Source: Nissolia schottii (lineage: Eukaryota; Streptophyta; Magnoliopsida; Fabales; Fabaceae). Taken from it: a stretch of DNA of 64,000 nucleotides. Each line of letters opens with the position of its first letter. The first letter of the stretch is position 1. Of this stretch, positions 38,001-51,112 are shown piece after piece. The notes beneath the pieces were generated by a model. It was not told the DNA's origin, made no database searches, and saw nothing but the letters and a program-made list of their open reading frames with translations. A program made the position numbers and the translations under genes. Location of the stretch: positions 189,478 through 253,477 of the forward strand of contig QANU01064415.1 in the NCBI GenBank assembly GCA_003254905.1, read 5' to 3'.

Positions 38001-41000
38001 CAGTCACAAAAAAAAAATGTGTCACTAGCTGACAATACAAGAGTTCTATTGTTTAGCTTGAGGCGCTTTGTTAAAATCAAGGAAGGGAAGGCATCACAGC
38101 ATTGAGCAAATCGTAGCTTCTTTTTGTCTTAGGCCCTAGCCCTCCTTAAGAGAGTCTTCTTAATAGATATTTGAAGGGATTAGACAGCCTTGTTCATTTT
38201 TTTGCTAACATGGATATATTGTATTTTCCTTTTTTATTTTTGTGATTCATCTTCCTTCCATCTGAATTATTAACAATAGTTCTTCTTTACGTCAAAATGG
38301 TTGCTTTTTTAATCCTTAAGCTTTTAAATACAATCTGATCAAGGGTGGCTTTACAATACAGACTTTGATCATTTTTTCAGCTGCCTCAATTTAAGAAAGC
38401 TTACTTATTAGGCTAGTCAAATATCCCATTTCTAGAGTTCACTGTTTCCTTGAAAATTGAATTTTTATTTTTTAATTTACCAATTTGATAAATATGAAGA
38501 TATTAATTAAGCTGGACTGTTTAGAATTAGGGTGAAACATACACAGATTTTGGTTTATTTATGAAGCTAATTTAATGTGTAATGCAAACTGACTTACTGC
38601 TGCTGTTTTTCATTTGGATTTTTCACTGTAGATATCAAATGATTGTAAGTCTTTTAATTTAAATGTGATTAACTCAGAACTATCCAACATTAGATGAAAA
38701 TATACTCAATTTGTGCAATGTGTTGTTTTTCTGTTTATACTGGTCTGAATTTATATTTATTAGTTTGTTTTGTGTCTGATACTCATGCCAGATCAAGTGT
38801 GAAGCTGCATATTTTATTGTGGTTCTGCATAATCTGCGATCTGTAGTGATTGCTATACGTGGGACTGAAACCCCTGAGGACCTAATAACCGATGGGCTAT
38901 GCAAGGAATGCACCCTTTCTACAAAAGACTTGGCTGGTTTGATAAAGTATTTTTCATTCTCCCTCTTTCTCACCCTCTGAACCCATAGACAAGTTTTTGC
39001 TTTAGGTTTAACCCAACTGTTACTGGAACTGTCAAGCTATTTTCATTTGTAGTTTCAAATTTTCAATTGATATTGTCAACAGATAATCGCATATCATATT
39101 TTCATTGGAATTATGAATTTTAGAGAATCAGTGAAAATGACAGAAAACCCATTGAGTGGAAAACCCAAAAATTCAGAAGTCTATTACATGTATAGCTACA
39201 ATGCAATATTTCAGTTTGCTCAAGTCTTTTCTTTGGGAGTGATCAAATATTATTTTAGTAGATAGATGCCTTTGTCACTATTATTTGATGACAACGTGTT
39301 TGATTTATCAACACCTTGTGCCTTCAAATGCAGGGATAATGTGGACAGTTAGGGCAGCACTGAATAATAACATTTTGAGAACCAAAATTGTGCCCAGTTT
39401 TGATGACGACTTTTTCTAGTCAGTACACAATTCTGAATCTGAGTGAACAATTCAAAAACACAAACAATAAATCTCTAAATTTTAAGGTGCAATTTGACCT
39501 ACTAAAATTTAGGACAACTGCTTCTATCATCTGAAAAAATAAGGACAACTGTGTATTCTCTGGTACTGTAATTGTATCAGAAATATGGATTTGAAATGAC
39601 TCCGCAGTTTTCTCACATGATTCCAAATCTTATCTATGATTTGTTATACTGCATTGCTTTCAAATATGTTTTCTAATAATGATGATGGCCATCCCTATTT
39701 AGTTCTTTATATCTGCAGAAAGCGTCATGGGAAGCTCTGTAACTTCTCTTCTATATAACTAAGAGTTTCATTTCAAATGCGTAATTGAATATTTTCCCCA
39801 AACTGTATAGATCTTTTACGTGTTCAAACACAATATTTTGGTTCCTCACTTCAATATTTTACACTCATGTTTGCAGCTGCAGCCACATCCATTCTGATAT
39901 ACAGAAAAACGTGACTTCATCTTTCCCCCATTATGGGCATTCGGGTATCGTGGAGGCTGCGCGAGAGCTTTTTTTGCAGATTGAAGGAAACCCTGATAAG
40001 CATGGTAAGGAATGATTCCGGTTCTTTAAACTCATGATTTTTTGTTCTAGAAAGTTGATCTTATCGAAATGATTTTTCAGTTTTCCTTCCTTTTCCCCTT
40101 TTTATGAGAAACACTTCTTGTTATGAATGGCTTAAAGCGTGGACAATGCAATGCACAAGTCCACCTACCTTGTGCTAAATGTCATGAACCATCTCACCCA
40201 ACAGCATAAGCTGTTGTTGGATAGTGACAAGTAAATGGTTTTATATCTTAACAATTATTGTGAGAGTGAATCTGTCCCCATGGACTGTTTATATAATTAA
40301 AACATTTTTCTTTTAATATATGAATGATTCAATTCCCTAATAAAATTGGATTTTTTTTATTTAGTTTAAATGCATTTAACATTCTTACGTAGAACAAACC
40401 TTAAATCCTTTTTATTTTTTTACGATAGTTGCTTTTCAAAATGGAAATGCAGATTCTGAATCCTATGGGTTTCTTTCTAAATTACTCGGAGTTGATTGTG
40501 AATGCTTTGGGTACAATGTCCGCATAGTGGGGCATTCGCTTGGGGGTGCTATAGCGGCATTGCTTGGATTGCAAGTATGGCTTTTCTCACTTAGGATGTG
40601 ATCTGACTTTATAATTTTACTTTATCAGTAGGCATAAATCTGATTGTACTAAGGGTATAGTTGAAACGCAATACTAAAACATATGTGCCCTTGATAGTTT
40701 CGACTTTTATTTCATTAAACGTAAATAGGGTTTTGTTTAGATGTGCCCTTAATAGTAATTAGTCATCCTAATGTCTTAAGGAAGAAAGCTTTAAATGATT
40801 TATAAATTTTCAAAATAATAATTGCTTGTAGTTTCCATTTAATAGTATCTATTTTTTTTTTCCAGATAACTTACATGTAACTAAGGGCACATATTTACAA
40901 AACTCATGTAAATAATATCTTTTAATATGCATTCAGCACTTAAAATGCAAATATTTTCACACAAGTTTTTGCTTTTTTTTTATCACTAAAAATTTCAATA

Positions 41001-42538
41001 CTAAGTTCTCACTTTTCAGTTTAACCGAACACACCTTTGTTGAAGTGATCTTTGTTGTCATTTTACTGTTTTTTGTTAATATTTGTCCTGTCATATTTTT
41101 CTTGCCATGCTACATTTTCTATTGACATTTGACTATTTTTTTTTAAAAAAAAATAAATTTGTTGAGCTTTTCCACAGCTTTATAATCGCTACCCTAATCT
41201 GCGTGTTTACTCATATGGGCCACTCCCATGTCTGGATTTAGTTGTCGCAAATGCATGTTCAGAATTTGTAACGAGGTAATTGTACTAGTGAAGTTAACCA
41301 CTAATTTGATGGTGGTCGATTCCCCTTTTGGTAACTTCAGTTTCATTTGCTGTTTTCATTCTTTATGCTGCAGTATTATATTTGGAAATGAATTTTCGTC
41401 ACGCCTTTCCATTGGATCTGTTATGAGGCTAAGGGCAGCTGCAATCACATCACTGTCACAAGATCCTAAAGCAGATAGTGCCATAATTTTCAGACTTGCC
41501 CGTCGGTTTTTATATATAAGCAACTATGAGAGAAATAAATCTGAGGCAGAGAATGAATCTGATTATTATTCAGGGACAATTGTGCCGGAAGATCTAGACC
41601 ATCAAATCTGTAGTAGCCAGTGTGAGAGTGACAAAAAAGGTTTCTCATTTTTATAAGAATATAGGCATGTTCGAGAGATTGCATGTTGTGGCTACTATTA
41701 TGAGTGATGGAAACAATGTGCTTTACGTTCATGATTCATCAGACTAGGTCGGTGAAAGGTACATTTTCTAAAATAAGTTTTCCCCTATTCTAGCAGGTAG
41801 CAATGAACAAGCAGCTCAAAACAAATCACTCTGGAGTGATACTGTTAAAAGGGATTATGCTGTTACAGCTGGCCATGTCGAATATTCAAATCCTTTTGAT
41901 AATGAAGGTAGAAAATCACTTTATTATTCTGATTGTTGGCATGGTGATAGTTTATATTGTTTAGCTAACTGCATTTTGTTATAGAACAGGCAACAATGGG
42001 CATGGAGAATTTTCACTCTGGGCTGACACTAGTGCAAGGGAGCATATTGTTGAAATTGATAATGATGAACTTACAAATCCTTTTGCCACAGATGTGAATT
42101 CAATTGATAATCCGGTGGCTCAGTTTATAGACACTGTTCCAAGTTCCGAAAGTCAGTCTGCTAGCGATCCCCCAGAGATGTATTTGCCAGGACTTGTAGT
42201 TCATATTGTACTAGACCAGAATAGACCTCAAACTGCTATTAAGAAATCTTGGGGAATGCAAGAGATGGGAAAATGTTATAGAGCTTACATAGCAAACAGA
42301 GAAAGCTTCAAAGATATTATTGTTTCTCCTTCCATGTTCCTTGACCATCTCCCATGGAGGTATGTCAAATTACAATCAGATCCTTTCATCATTCCTATAC
42401 CTAAATGATTGATAAGTTCTTACTGAAGTTACTTTGACACTTGTTATTCTGGTCAAATGCTCAACTTGAAGATGTCATTATGCCTTGCAAAAGATAGTGA
42501 AAGCTCGAGATCAATTAATGGAACCTGACATGATCTGA
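35096..42538 (+). CDS. Membrane-anchored class-3 lipase, sn1-DAG-lipase-like (15 exons, 816 aa)
   Basis: Exons: 35096-35374, 35464-35603, 35716-36009, 36094-36194, 36822-36943, 37025-37116, 37497-37602, 38792-38946, 39877-40004, 40453-40574, 41178-41275, 41374-41639, 41797-41907, 41990-42359, 42472-42538; joined frame open. Several hydrophobic segments come first (SVFLIGLLFLLC, LAALLRLLVMLLTAFA, VFVIVLQFLCAGYLLL, LYLFVIMVCFVAVLQCF). A cytosolic lipase_3 domain follows: VVIAIRGTETPEDLITD (oxyanion region), nucleophile elbow GHSLGG with Ser about 501, VYSYGPLPCLD, and PGLVVHIV as a candidate for the catalytic His. This is the architecture of diacylglycerol lipases that release the sn-1 acyl chain. 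The C-terminus is PWRCHYALQKIVKAR and a short tail. ATG 35096 is the first in-frame ATG. Function in lipid turnover is inferred from family. Confidence 0.87.
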
Positions 42539-43759
42539 TCTATATTGGGCAGAAGTCTGGTGCTCACTCTGCCATTGGTTATGAAATCAACTGGATGAAT
42601 ATTTTGCTCCAGGTTCTTTGCATGGTGATGCTAACAAGTGAGATCAAGGAATTTTTACAAGTAATGAGCGTTTTGAGTTTTGACAAGTTCGCTCTCCTAT
42701 GCAGAGTAGATTACTTCCTAAGAAAGTATATCTGTCTCTCTCTGTCTGTCTGTCTCTCTGTCTCTGTTAATTCATCCTGTTAATTCATCCACAATCAAAC
42801 TACAATAGAAGGAAAAAAGAAAATCTAGTTTATTAGCCAAACAATATAATTTATTTATGCTTTGATATTTAAACCATATAATTTATAAATTATAATTCAA
42901 ATACACATTCACATTATGTGAGAGGTGAAGCAATCAGTCAGTCTGTGAGCAAAGCTGATAACAATTAATGCAACTATGCATCAAAATGCTTCATTTTGCC
43001 CCATTTGTCTTAATTGGTCCCCTCTAGCTACAAAGTGGCCTCATGTATTGTCAATTTAATTTGAAGAGAACAAAATATGGTTTAGAACTTTTGCGCACAA
43101 CAGATTTCGTAGAATTGCTGAGTCTGTTAGAGCGGGGTGTCCCCTTTTTTTTCTTCTCTTTTGGGTCAAAGTTGGTGAACAATCTCCTAAAGCTTCCAGC
43201 GTTAGGTTAGGTTAGGTTAGGTAGTTGGGCCCTGTGCATATGTTATGCCCTCTGTTAGCATCTCTAGTATATATCTACGAACATGACATAAATGGTGGCG
43301 GCCAGCTACTGGAGTATATGCCAAAATTGAAAATAACAGGTGTACGTCCGGCTAGCTAGCTGGCTAACATTATATTTTGTTTTGATAAATGTCCTCAGTG
43401 ATGAACATTTGTCAAGGTAAACATGGGGCAATATTGTTTCATCCCTAATGGTACTAATTCTTTTTTTCTTCTTCTAAGGTAGGCATCATTTATCAAAGGT
43501 GTTTAAAATGTTAGTTAACGTTGTGATATACTATTTATAAATGGCCAATTTGAATATTTATAGTAAATTATTACTTAATTTTGCTGCTTAGAAAATTGAG
43601 GAACCCCAATGAAAGAGGTTGTATATGACAGGATCGTGTTGGCCCTACATGGATAAGGTTGCCACTTGCCTGTAAGGTAAATAAATTCTTTTTCTTTTCG
43701 TAGATTTGATTTGATAGTCATTTTTATTGAAGAGTATTCAAGCAGTATTCGTGTGGAAT
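42539..43759. other. Lipase 3' flank and intergenic spacer
   Basis: Contains a TCTG/TCTC microsatellite (42728-42770) and a short GTTAGGTTAGGTTAGG run (43201-43222). No gene is supported. Confidence 0.5.
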
Positions 43760-44430
43760 AATGAGAATATCATATATCGGATTTTTTACCTTTGTATGGT
43801 CCCAAAACAAAATAAATCCAGATGTGTGGGGGAGGGAAAAAATTTACGAAAATATGGTTTTTGATTCTGAATTCGCCACCCTTTTTGGCAAATTCAGAAG
43901 TGTGATTTTTTTTAATAATGGGTTAGATGGCAAATTCAGAAGTGCGATTTTTTTTAATAACGGGTTCTGAATTTGCCATCCCCTGTGGCAAATTCAGGTT
44001 CTGAATTTGCCATCTACTGTGGCAAATTCAGAATTCGGTACATTTTATTTTTTTTACTGACAGTGTCTGAATTTGCCATATAACGTGGCAAATTCAGACC
44101 TGAATTCTCCATACTGTGTGGCGAATTCAGACCCTGTCCCCTGCGTCGCTGCCACTCTGAATTCGCCACCCTGAATTCGCCCAGGGGTATTCCGAATTCA
44201 GACCTACCTTTTTCAGTTTCCCATGCCCGCAGACCCGCAGACCTGCCTATCCCTGCACTCGCCTGTCACGTCTCTTCTTTTTCTTTTTTCTTTTTTTAAT
44301 TTTCCAAATTTCTGAATTTGCCCCTGACAGTGGCAAATTCAGACTTTCACCCCACACATTCGTAATTTTCTATTTTGACCCATATTTTTGGATTTTTCTT
44401 CCCTTAAAACCATACTTCTGTCGTTATCCC
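43760..44430. mobile_element. Small non-autonomous element built of hairpin modules
   Basis: At least six near-palindromes of about 30 bp with the pattern CTGAATTTGCCA-n6-TGGCAAATTCAG occur between 43867 and 44343, some using the GAATTCGCC variant; centres are near 43882, 43983, 44012, 44082, 44115 and 44328. Outside them, ATGTGTGGGGG on the left (near 43821) corresponds to the reverse complement of CCCCACACAT on the right (near 44351), suggesting short TIRs. There is no coding capacity. The modules resemble those in the two MULE-PMD elements of this window, so it is probably a non-autonomous relative. Confidence 0.5.
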
Positions 44431-47400
44431 TCATATATCATATATATATATATATATATATGTATTACCGATAATTATGCCATTTACTAAATGCAAATTC
44501 TGGTTCATAACTTTTATTTTTGGTACCCACTTCTACACTCAGCAAACATAAATTTTGGTCTATACAGGATGCCAATGCAAAAGTTAAGGTGAAAGATCAC
44601 AATAATAATAATAATAATTAATTAATTTTACTTTTTAGGTTGAAAGAAAAACTTAGCATGATTATGCACGAGCACCGACTCCCTTTGACAAATATAATTA
44701 TTTCTATTTAATATGATAAATTAGGAGATGGCTGAAAAATAAAATATTGATGTCCATTTATAATATGTATATATATGAGTTTAATTTTTATTTATTAATC
44801 ATGTAAAATATTTTACATTATTAGCCAATTAGATATCTCAGTATACATATTTTTTAAGAAATAAGAGAGGGAATCTATTGTGGTAAGATTTAATTAGTTA
44901 ACAGTATAAAAGAAATTTATATTGTCCATGAATAAAAATTAAATATAAATATACATATATATATATATATATCTCATAAACCTGGTTGTTTTTATAAAAT
45001 CAGTTAAAATAGCGCATTTAACGATTTTACTAAATATCAATAAAGCTTTAAGTTTGCCTTAATGAAGACACAAGATGCAATTTTCATTTCCCTATATTAT
45101 TGTACTTCCACAATTATTATAATTTGGCAAGAGAACATAGGGTTCCAAATTATAATTAGTGAGAAGTTTCAAGAAATGACAGCAATTCAATTACTAGTTA
45201 GTAGCTAGTCGATAAAGGATGGCAAGCAGTGGCGACTTCGATCTGTGCAACACCGGGAAGCTTCCAGTCTCTCTCGTATTCCTATACCACCTCTGCCAAC
45301 GGAAGTGATTGATTGGGCTCAATTAATTGCAATATAAAATAAAGGATATACATATATATATATATGATTTAATTAGAATGCTCTCTATTATAAAATATTT
45401 TTACACTGTCATTAATAAATTAATAAATATTATTAAAAATGACGATCACTTTTTAAATTGTCATTTAAATAAAATAGATTGGTTAATTTTGTAAATGTCA
45501 ATATATCAAAATTAAATTTGCTTATGTATTTTTTTTTGTATAATTAAAATTAAAGGAACCTCCTAGAGGAGGATGAGGGTGGTTTTATGATAAAACAGCC
45601 AACGTAGGTGGGTGGTGGGCCAACGATTCTGAGATAAGTTAGAAAAAGGAGTACCACTTATTGAAATTCAGACTTTTCTTCTTATTTAATTTGCTTGTCT
45701 CTCGGCTGCCTTTTAATTCATTTTAAACAGATTGATTGATGGGTAGTGGTATTTTCACATTTACTTTAGTGTAGTCATTTAGTCTGAAAAATACTATGAG
45801 GCTGTTCTTATCATTTGAATTCCATGACATTTGAAGAAAGGGGTTGAGTGATTATATCAAGTTTAGTGTTAAAAGTAGCATTTTCTTTAATTGATATATA
45901 TTCATTTCCATTTTCAAACCGTCCCAAACGCAATCATTTGAGCAAGTTTTTTTTTTTTTTTCCTTTTTGTATAAATTGCTTATTATTAGGATAGTAATGT
46001 CTCAATATTCTTTTTTATACTAACGCGCCACGATCGTTCAAGTTAAACCTAGCCTTCTCTGTAAAGTAAGAGGCATTAATTTCATGTCAAAAACTCATAA
46101 TAATGAAAGAGAGCTTCCTTCTTCTTATTATTTTGACACGTTAAATAATAATGCTAGGCTTCTTCCTAAGCTTGGTTTTACGTTTTCATTTTTCAAGATG
46201 AGATGTACGTGTAGGGTGATGCCTTCTTTTTTTTCTCAACACGTGTGATTTACTAGTTAATTAATCACATGCCACATTGGCACAATTCAATGTATATGGT
46301 GTAACGTTCAAGATTTTTGACTCGGGGACAATGGAAAATTAACACTCCAATTAATTAAGTTAAACTTAGCCACAATGAAATAAACATGAAGAAAACGAAA
46401 AGATAAAGACAAAAGGTTCTTCTTTTTCTTTTTCTTTTTTAAAATGAAAAAAGTGCATTTAGAAATAATTGTTGTCAAACTATTTTATTAACTCAAGTTT
46501 ACAAAGATAGTCCCATTTAAAAGACTGATTTATTGAGAGAAAGAACTTTATGGTTCAATCAATATTACATTAAATAATTTTATTTGCTAAAGACTCATAT
46601 GTAATTAGAGTTTAACTAATAAGTGCCGTTGACACTTATTAAAAAAAATCAAAGTAGAATGATAATTATTAAATATAATATTAAACATTAAAATTCACCA
46701 ACCATTTCATTTTAGATGTTTTAATAAGTGTCCAAAGAGTCATAATTAGTAAAACCCATGTAACTAAACATACCACAGCTGTGTGAACCTTTTAGTTTAA
46801 GCGCAGTGGTTAGCATTAGATGCTAAATCTTGGCACAAAAAATTAAAAATTTGAATTAAGGAACATTTTATTAAACACGGTATTGAATATTAATGAAGGT
46901 TTACTTTTGATATGACAAGAAAGCCTTAATGATAGTGAACGGGTTTGATTCTGTCCAAGTTATCTAACTAAACTAATTATTGGTACTTGTCCCAAAAAAA
47001 TAAATCACGAAGATTCGCAAATTGATTGATGTCGGAAACAAACAGCCATAAGGTACATGTGGGTTAATATTAAAGGATAAATAAATGAACAAGTTCAATA
47101 CTCATAAAGACAAGTGTTGGACATGGATTAGTAATTCAACCAACAAAGCCCAAAATAATCAGAAAATAATTGTGTTTTTTAAACATTTGAATTGATTTTT
47201 TATTGTATGTACAGAAAACCATTTTATTAAAAGAGATATATCCACACTAGTACTATCATTGATAGCAACACCTCTTAAAAAATAAAGAAAAATAAACCAC
47301 CGATCCAAAAGAATAGCATATACCACAACGTTTGTGGAGTATATACAAGTATATTTGTCACTAAAAGAAGAGAATAACTTTGTGGAAAAAAAACAAGCAA

Positions 47401-47869
47401 AAGAAAACAAGAATGTTTTGTGTATACCATAAACTCATATCCTCATATATATATCCTCAAATTATACACAATTAATGACAATTAATTATACGGAATACAG
47501 TAGACTTTCCTTATTTAGAAAATCACGCACTCTCACGTAATTTTTTCAACGATATCACAAAAGAACGCACTCAAAGCGATTTTCTCAACTATATCACAAA
47601 CAAAACTTGCATTTTGAGCTTGCGAATCTGCCATAACCACCACAACACTAGAAACGTGAGCTCATTTTTGCAGAAAGCAACATCAAGATCAAAAGTACTA
47701 CGACAATCTATCGTTGATAATCCTAATCCTATTCGTTGGTGATCGAAAGCAATACAAGAAGAAACCTTGGTAATTTTTTTTTGCGTTTGTGTTGTTTTTT
47801 CATGGAGAGTTTTGTGGTTTCTCCATGTTGATCGTTTGATCTGTGAAATTCTCGTGCATAATAGTGATG
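44431..47869. other. AT-rich intergenic region
   Basis: (TA)n runs lie at about 44441-44462, 44950-44972 and 45347-45366. A short frame, ATG 45219 to TGA 45308 (29 aa, MASSGDFDLCNTGK...), is GC-richer than its surroundings but unrecognised. A tRNA-like A-box word at 46801 is described separately. No supported gene. Confidence 0.45.
46795..47000 (+). mobile_element. Possible old tRNA-derived SINE
   Basis: AAGCGCAGTGGTTAGCATTA resembles a pol III A-box (TRGCNNAGTGG). About 50 bp later AAAATTTGAATTAAGG could be a decayed B-box. No target-site duplication or defined tail was found. Confidence 0.25.
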
Positions 47870-47927
47870 CACAAACTTTATACGTCATTGTGCACAAAAT
47901 TTATATGAATCAATGTACAAACATTAC

Positions 47928-48605
47928 ACACAGTTATGAACTGTAGTTCACATTTGTTTGTTACATTCTTAACTTTATAACTATAAATGCACATACATTA
48001 TAAATACGGGTACACAAAATATATACATTCTCATGCACAAACATCACTGATATGCATAATACTTAACTTATAGTTAAGTATACTGATATGCAAAATACAG
48101 TATTGGAGTGCACAAACTTTATATGGGTTCTTGTACAAACATTATTTGATGGAGTGCGCAAACATTATCCAACAGGTCACAAGTTCTGTTGCTATTGAGG
48201 AAGAAGAGGTACACAAGGTTGGCATACATTTTGACACATTACTGTAACTTTTTTGCGTTTTTTGTTGTTTTGCCATGGAGAGTTTTGAAATTTTTCATGC
48301 ATAAACATTACAAACATAGAGTTATGACATGTAGTTCACATTCTCAACTTTATAACTATTAATGCACATACATTATAAATATGTGTATACATACTCAAGC
48401 ACAAATATTATTTATATGCATAATACTTAACCTATAGTTAGGTATTATGCAGAATTTGATATATGATTGGAGTGCACAAACATTATATGGGTTCATGCTC
48501 AACATTATTTGATAGAATGCACAAACATTATCCAACAGGTTATAGATTCTATTGATATTGAGGAAGAAGAGGTACCAAAGGTTGGCATGCATTTTGACAC
48601 ATTGG
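47928..48605 (+). repeat. Internal tandem duplication at the 5' end of the FAR1 element
   Basis: About 47928-48240 and 48310-48605 are direct repeats. Shared landmarks are ATGCACATACATTATAAATA, ATGCATAATACTTAAC, the GCACAAACATTATCCAACAG acceptor region, and the exon start ATTGAGGAAGAAGAGGTAC...GTTGGCAT. Thus the first transposase exon start is present twice; only the second copy continues into the FAR1 domain. Confidence 0.75.
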
Positions 48606-51112
48606 AGGCAATTAAAGAATTCTACAACAAGTATGCTAAGAAGATTGGATCTACATGGAGAATAAGGAGTACCAAATTCACCAAAGATAAACAAATTAAG
48701 TACCAAATAATGTCATGTATAAGGGAAGGGTGTCGAACTTCCAAAATGCCAACATTTGACAAGATCAATCCAACCTCAACGGCGAAATGTGAAGCAAGAA
48801 TATCTGTATCAAAGGTACAAAATGGAGATGCCGAGTTGTGGATGATAAGGAGTGTTGTTAGTGTACATTCGCATGAAGTGGGCCCTACAAAAACAAGGCT
48901 TTTCAAGAAAAACAGAAGTATTAACATGCATGTAAAGCGGATGATTGAGTTAAATGATAGAGCTAGTGTTAGGGTGAACAATACATACCAAACTCTTGTT
49001 CATCACGACAGTGGTCATGAGAAATTAAACTTCATTGAAAAAGATGTGAGAAATTATGTTAATTGAGAGGTGCGTGTTATTCGGGAGGATGGAGATGCAA
49101 AAGCTCTAATGGAATATTTTGCAAGAATGAAGATACAGAATCCTAACTTTTGGTACGATGTTGAGGTTGACGATGAAAACCAGATTAAAAATGTTTTTTG
49201 GGCAGATGCAACAAGCCGAACAGCTCATGAATACTTTGGCGATGTGATCTAGTTTGACATAACATATGGCATAAATAGGTATCATATGTCGTTTGGTTCG
49301 TTTGTAGGCATTAACCACCATGGGATGTCCGTGTTGCTTGGATGTGCATTGCTATCGGGGGAGGACACATCGAAGTTTGTGTGACTATTTGAATGTTGGG
49401 TTAAATGTATGTCAAGAAAGCGGTCGAATAGTATATTGACAAATCAATCCAAAGCGATGCATAATGTAATTGAAATTGTGATGCCTGGTACACGACATCA
49501 ATGGTGCATTTGGCACATTATGAAAAAGAGACCAAAAAAATTGAAAGGGTGCAAGCAATATGCTGAGATCAAGGTCGATCTTAAAAACATCGTGTGGGAA
49601 ATATTATCTGTTTAGGATTTCAAGGATCGGCGGCTTGGATTCTTGACAAAGTATAACCTTGAAGACAGTGAGTGGTTGGACGGTATATTTTTCTAAATCA
49701 TTGGTTAGCATGTTTGTTAAATTTATGTTACATTTTTTAGATTTAAGTTTGTGCACTAAATATTACAATGTATGTGCACAATTGATGTCAAATTTTATTT
49801 ATAATCAGATTTTATGTTAGATAAAGATGGTGTACATGTTGTGTTAATGTTTGTGCACGATATATGATAATGTTTATGCATTGATTATATTAATGGTAGT
49901 GCACACTTGTTGATCTTGTCCATGCCTAGATTTTGTTTCGTTGATCTTGTTTGTGAATTGGTCATGATAAAGCTTGTGCACAAGACATTATATGTTTATG
50001 CACTAGACGTGATAAAATTTGTGCATGAATATCGACAATGATTGTGCAGCATGTTTTGCTAACTTAACGTACATATGTGTTGCTAATTCATGTGCATTGA
50101 TTATGTTAATATTTGTATAAATCAGGTCCATACAATGAACGTAACAGATGGATTCCAATATACCTTAACAATGAATTTTGGGCTAGAATGAGGAGCACAT
50201 AGAGGAGCGAGAGCATGCATGCATTCTTTGATGGATACTTAAACCCAAAAAGTAGCTTGAAGCAATTTGTTAAGCAATATGATAACGCTCTTGCATCGAA
50301 GGCCCAAAAGGAGCTTGAGCTAGATGTTGCTAGCTTCAAGACGACAATTCTGTGTGTGATGACATCTTTGATTGAGAAGCAATTTCAATTAGAGTACACA
50401 CATGGAACGTATCGTGAGGTACAGAATGAGTTCAAAGCAAAGGTAAATTGCAACGCATTTATTAAAGACAAGCAAGGCACTAAATTAACCTACATCATTG
50501 CTGAAGAAGTTAAGGTCAATGGTAAGGTAGGAGAGTTGTCGTACAATGTGTTGTTCGATGGAGACTCCAATAACGTTAGATGTCAGTGCTGTCTTTTTGA
50601 GTCAAGGAGGACCATTTGTCGGCATTGTTTGTGTGTGTGCTTTGTGTCGAAAAAGTTAGGGAAATTCTGATAAAGTACATTCTAAGCCGGTGGAGCAAAA
50701 ACATTAAACGGAGGCATAACACAGTAAAGAACAGCCATGACATTAGTAGGATGAAAGCAGTAAATGATAGGTATGATGGTATATGCACCCATTTTTACAA
50801 TGTCGCAGAATGTGTTGTAGCCACAGAGGAGGGAACGAGCTTACTTCACCAGGCACTAGATATGGTAGAGGTTGGATTGCAATCACGTTTATCAAGCACA
50901 TCTTCTAATGTCAATGAGACCCGCAACAATGGTTGCTCAATTACGTTGAATGATATACGCAGCCCCCCTCATGTATCACGCAAAGGCCGACCAAGTACAA
51001 AGAGGAAAGAATCAACTACTGATAGATGTGTGAGGAGTTATGGGAAGCGTGCGAAGAAACAAACCACTGAAAAGTCCACTGAGGTCTGTAAATCATTGAT
51101 GATGTTAATTTA
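48538..51112 (+). pseudogene. FAR1/MULE transposase relic
   Basis: Domains in order: FAR1 DNA-binding (48560-49066; VGMHFDTLEAIKEFYNKYAK, ... SCIREGCRTS ... CEARISV), then the MULE transposase core (49070-49690; FWADATSRTAHEYFGDV, FDITYGINRYHMSFGSFVG, RHQWCIWHIMKK), then a C-terminal part (50128-51112) with a SWIM zinc finger (CQCCLFESRRTICRH near residue position 50583-50627). FAR1/FHY3 host factors share this layout, but three in-frame stops and the transposon setting indicate a decayed element. At the second catalytic acidic position the family reads TDQ, whereas here it is TNQ, so activity would be lost even without the stops. An intron-like, repeat-rich gap lies at about 49690-50127. Confidence 0.8.
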
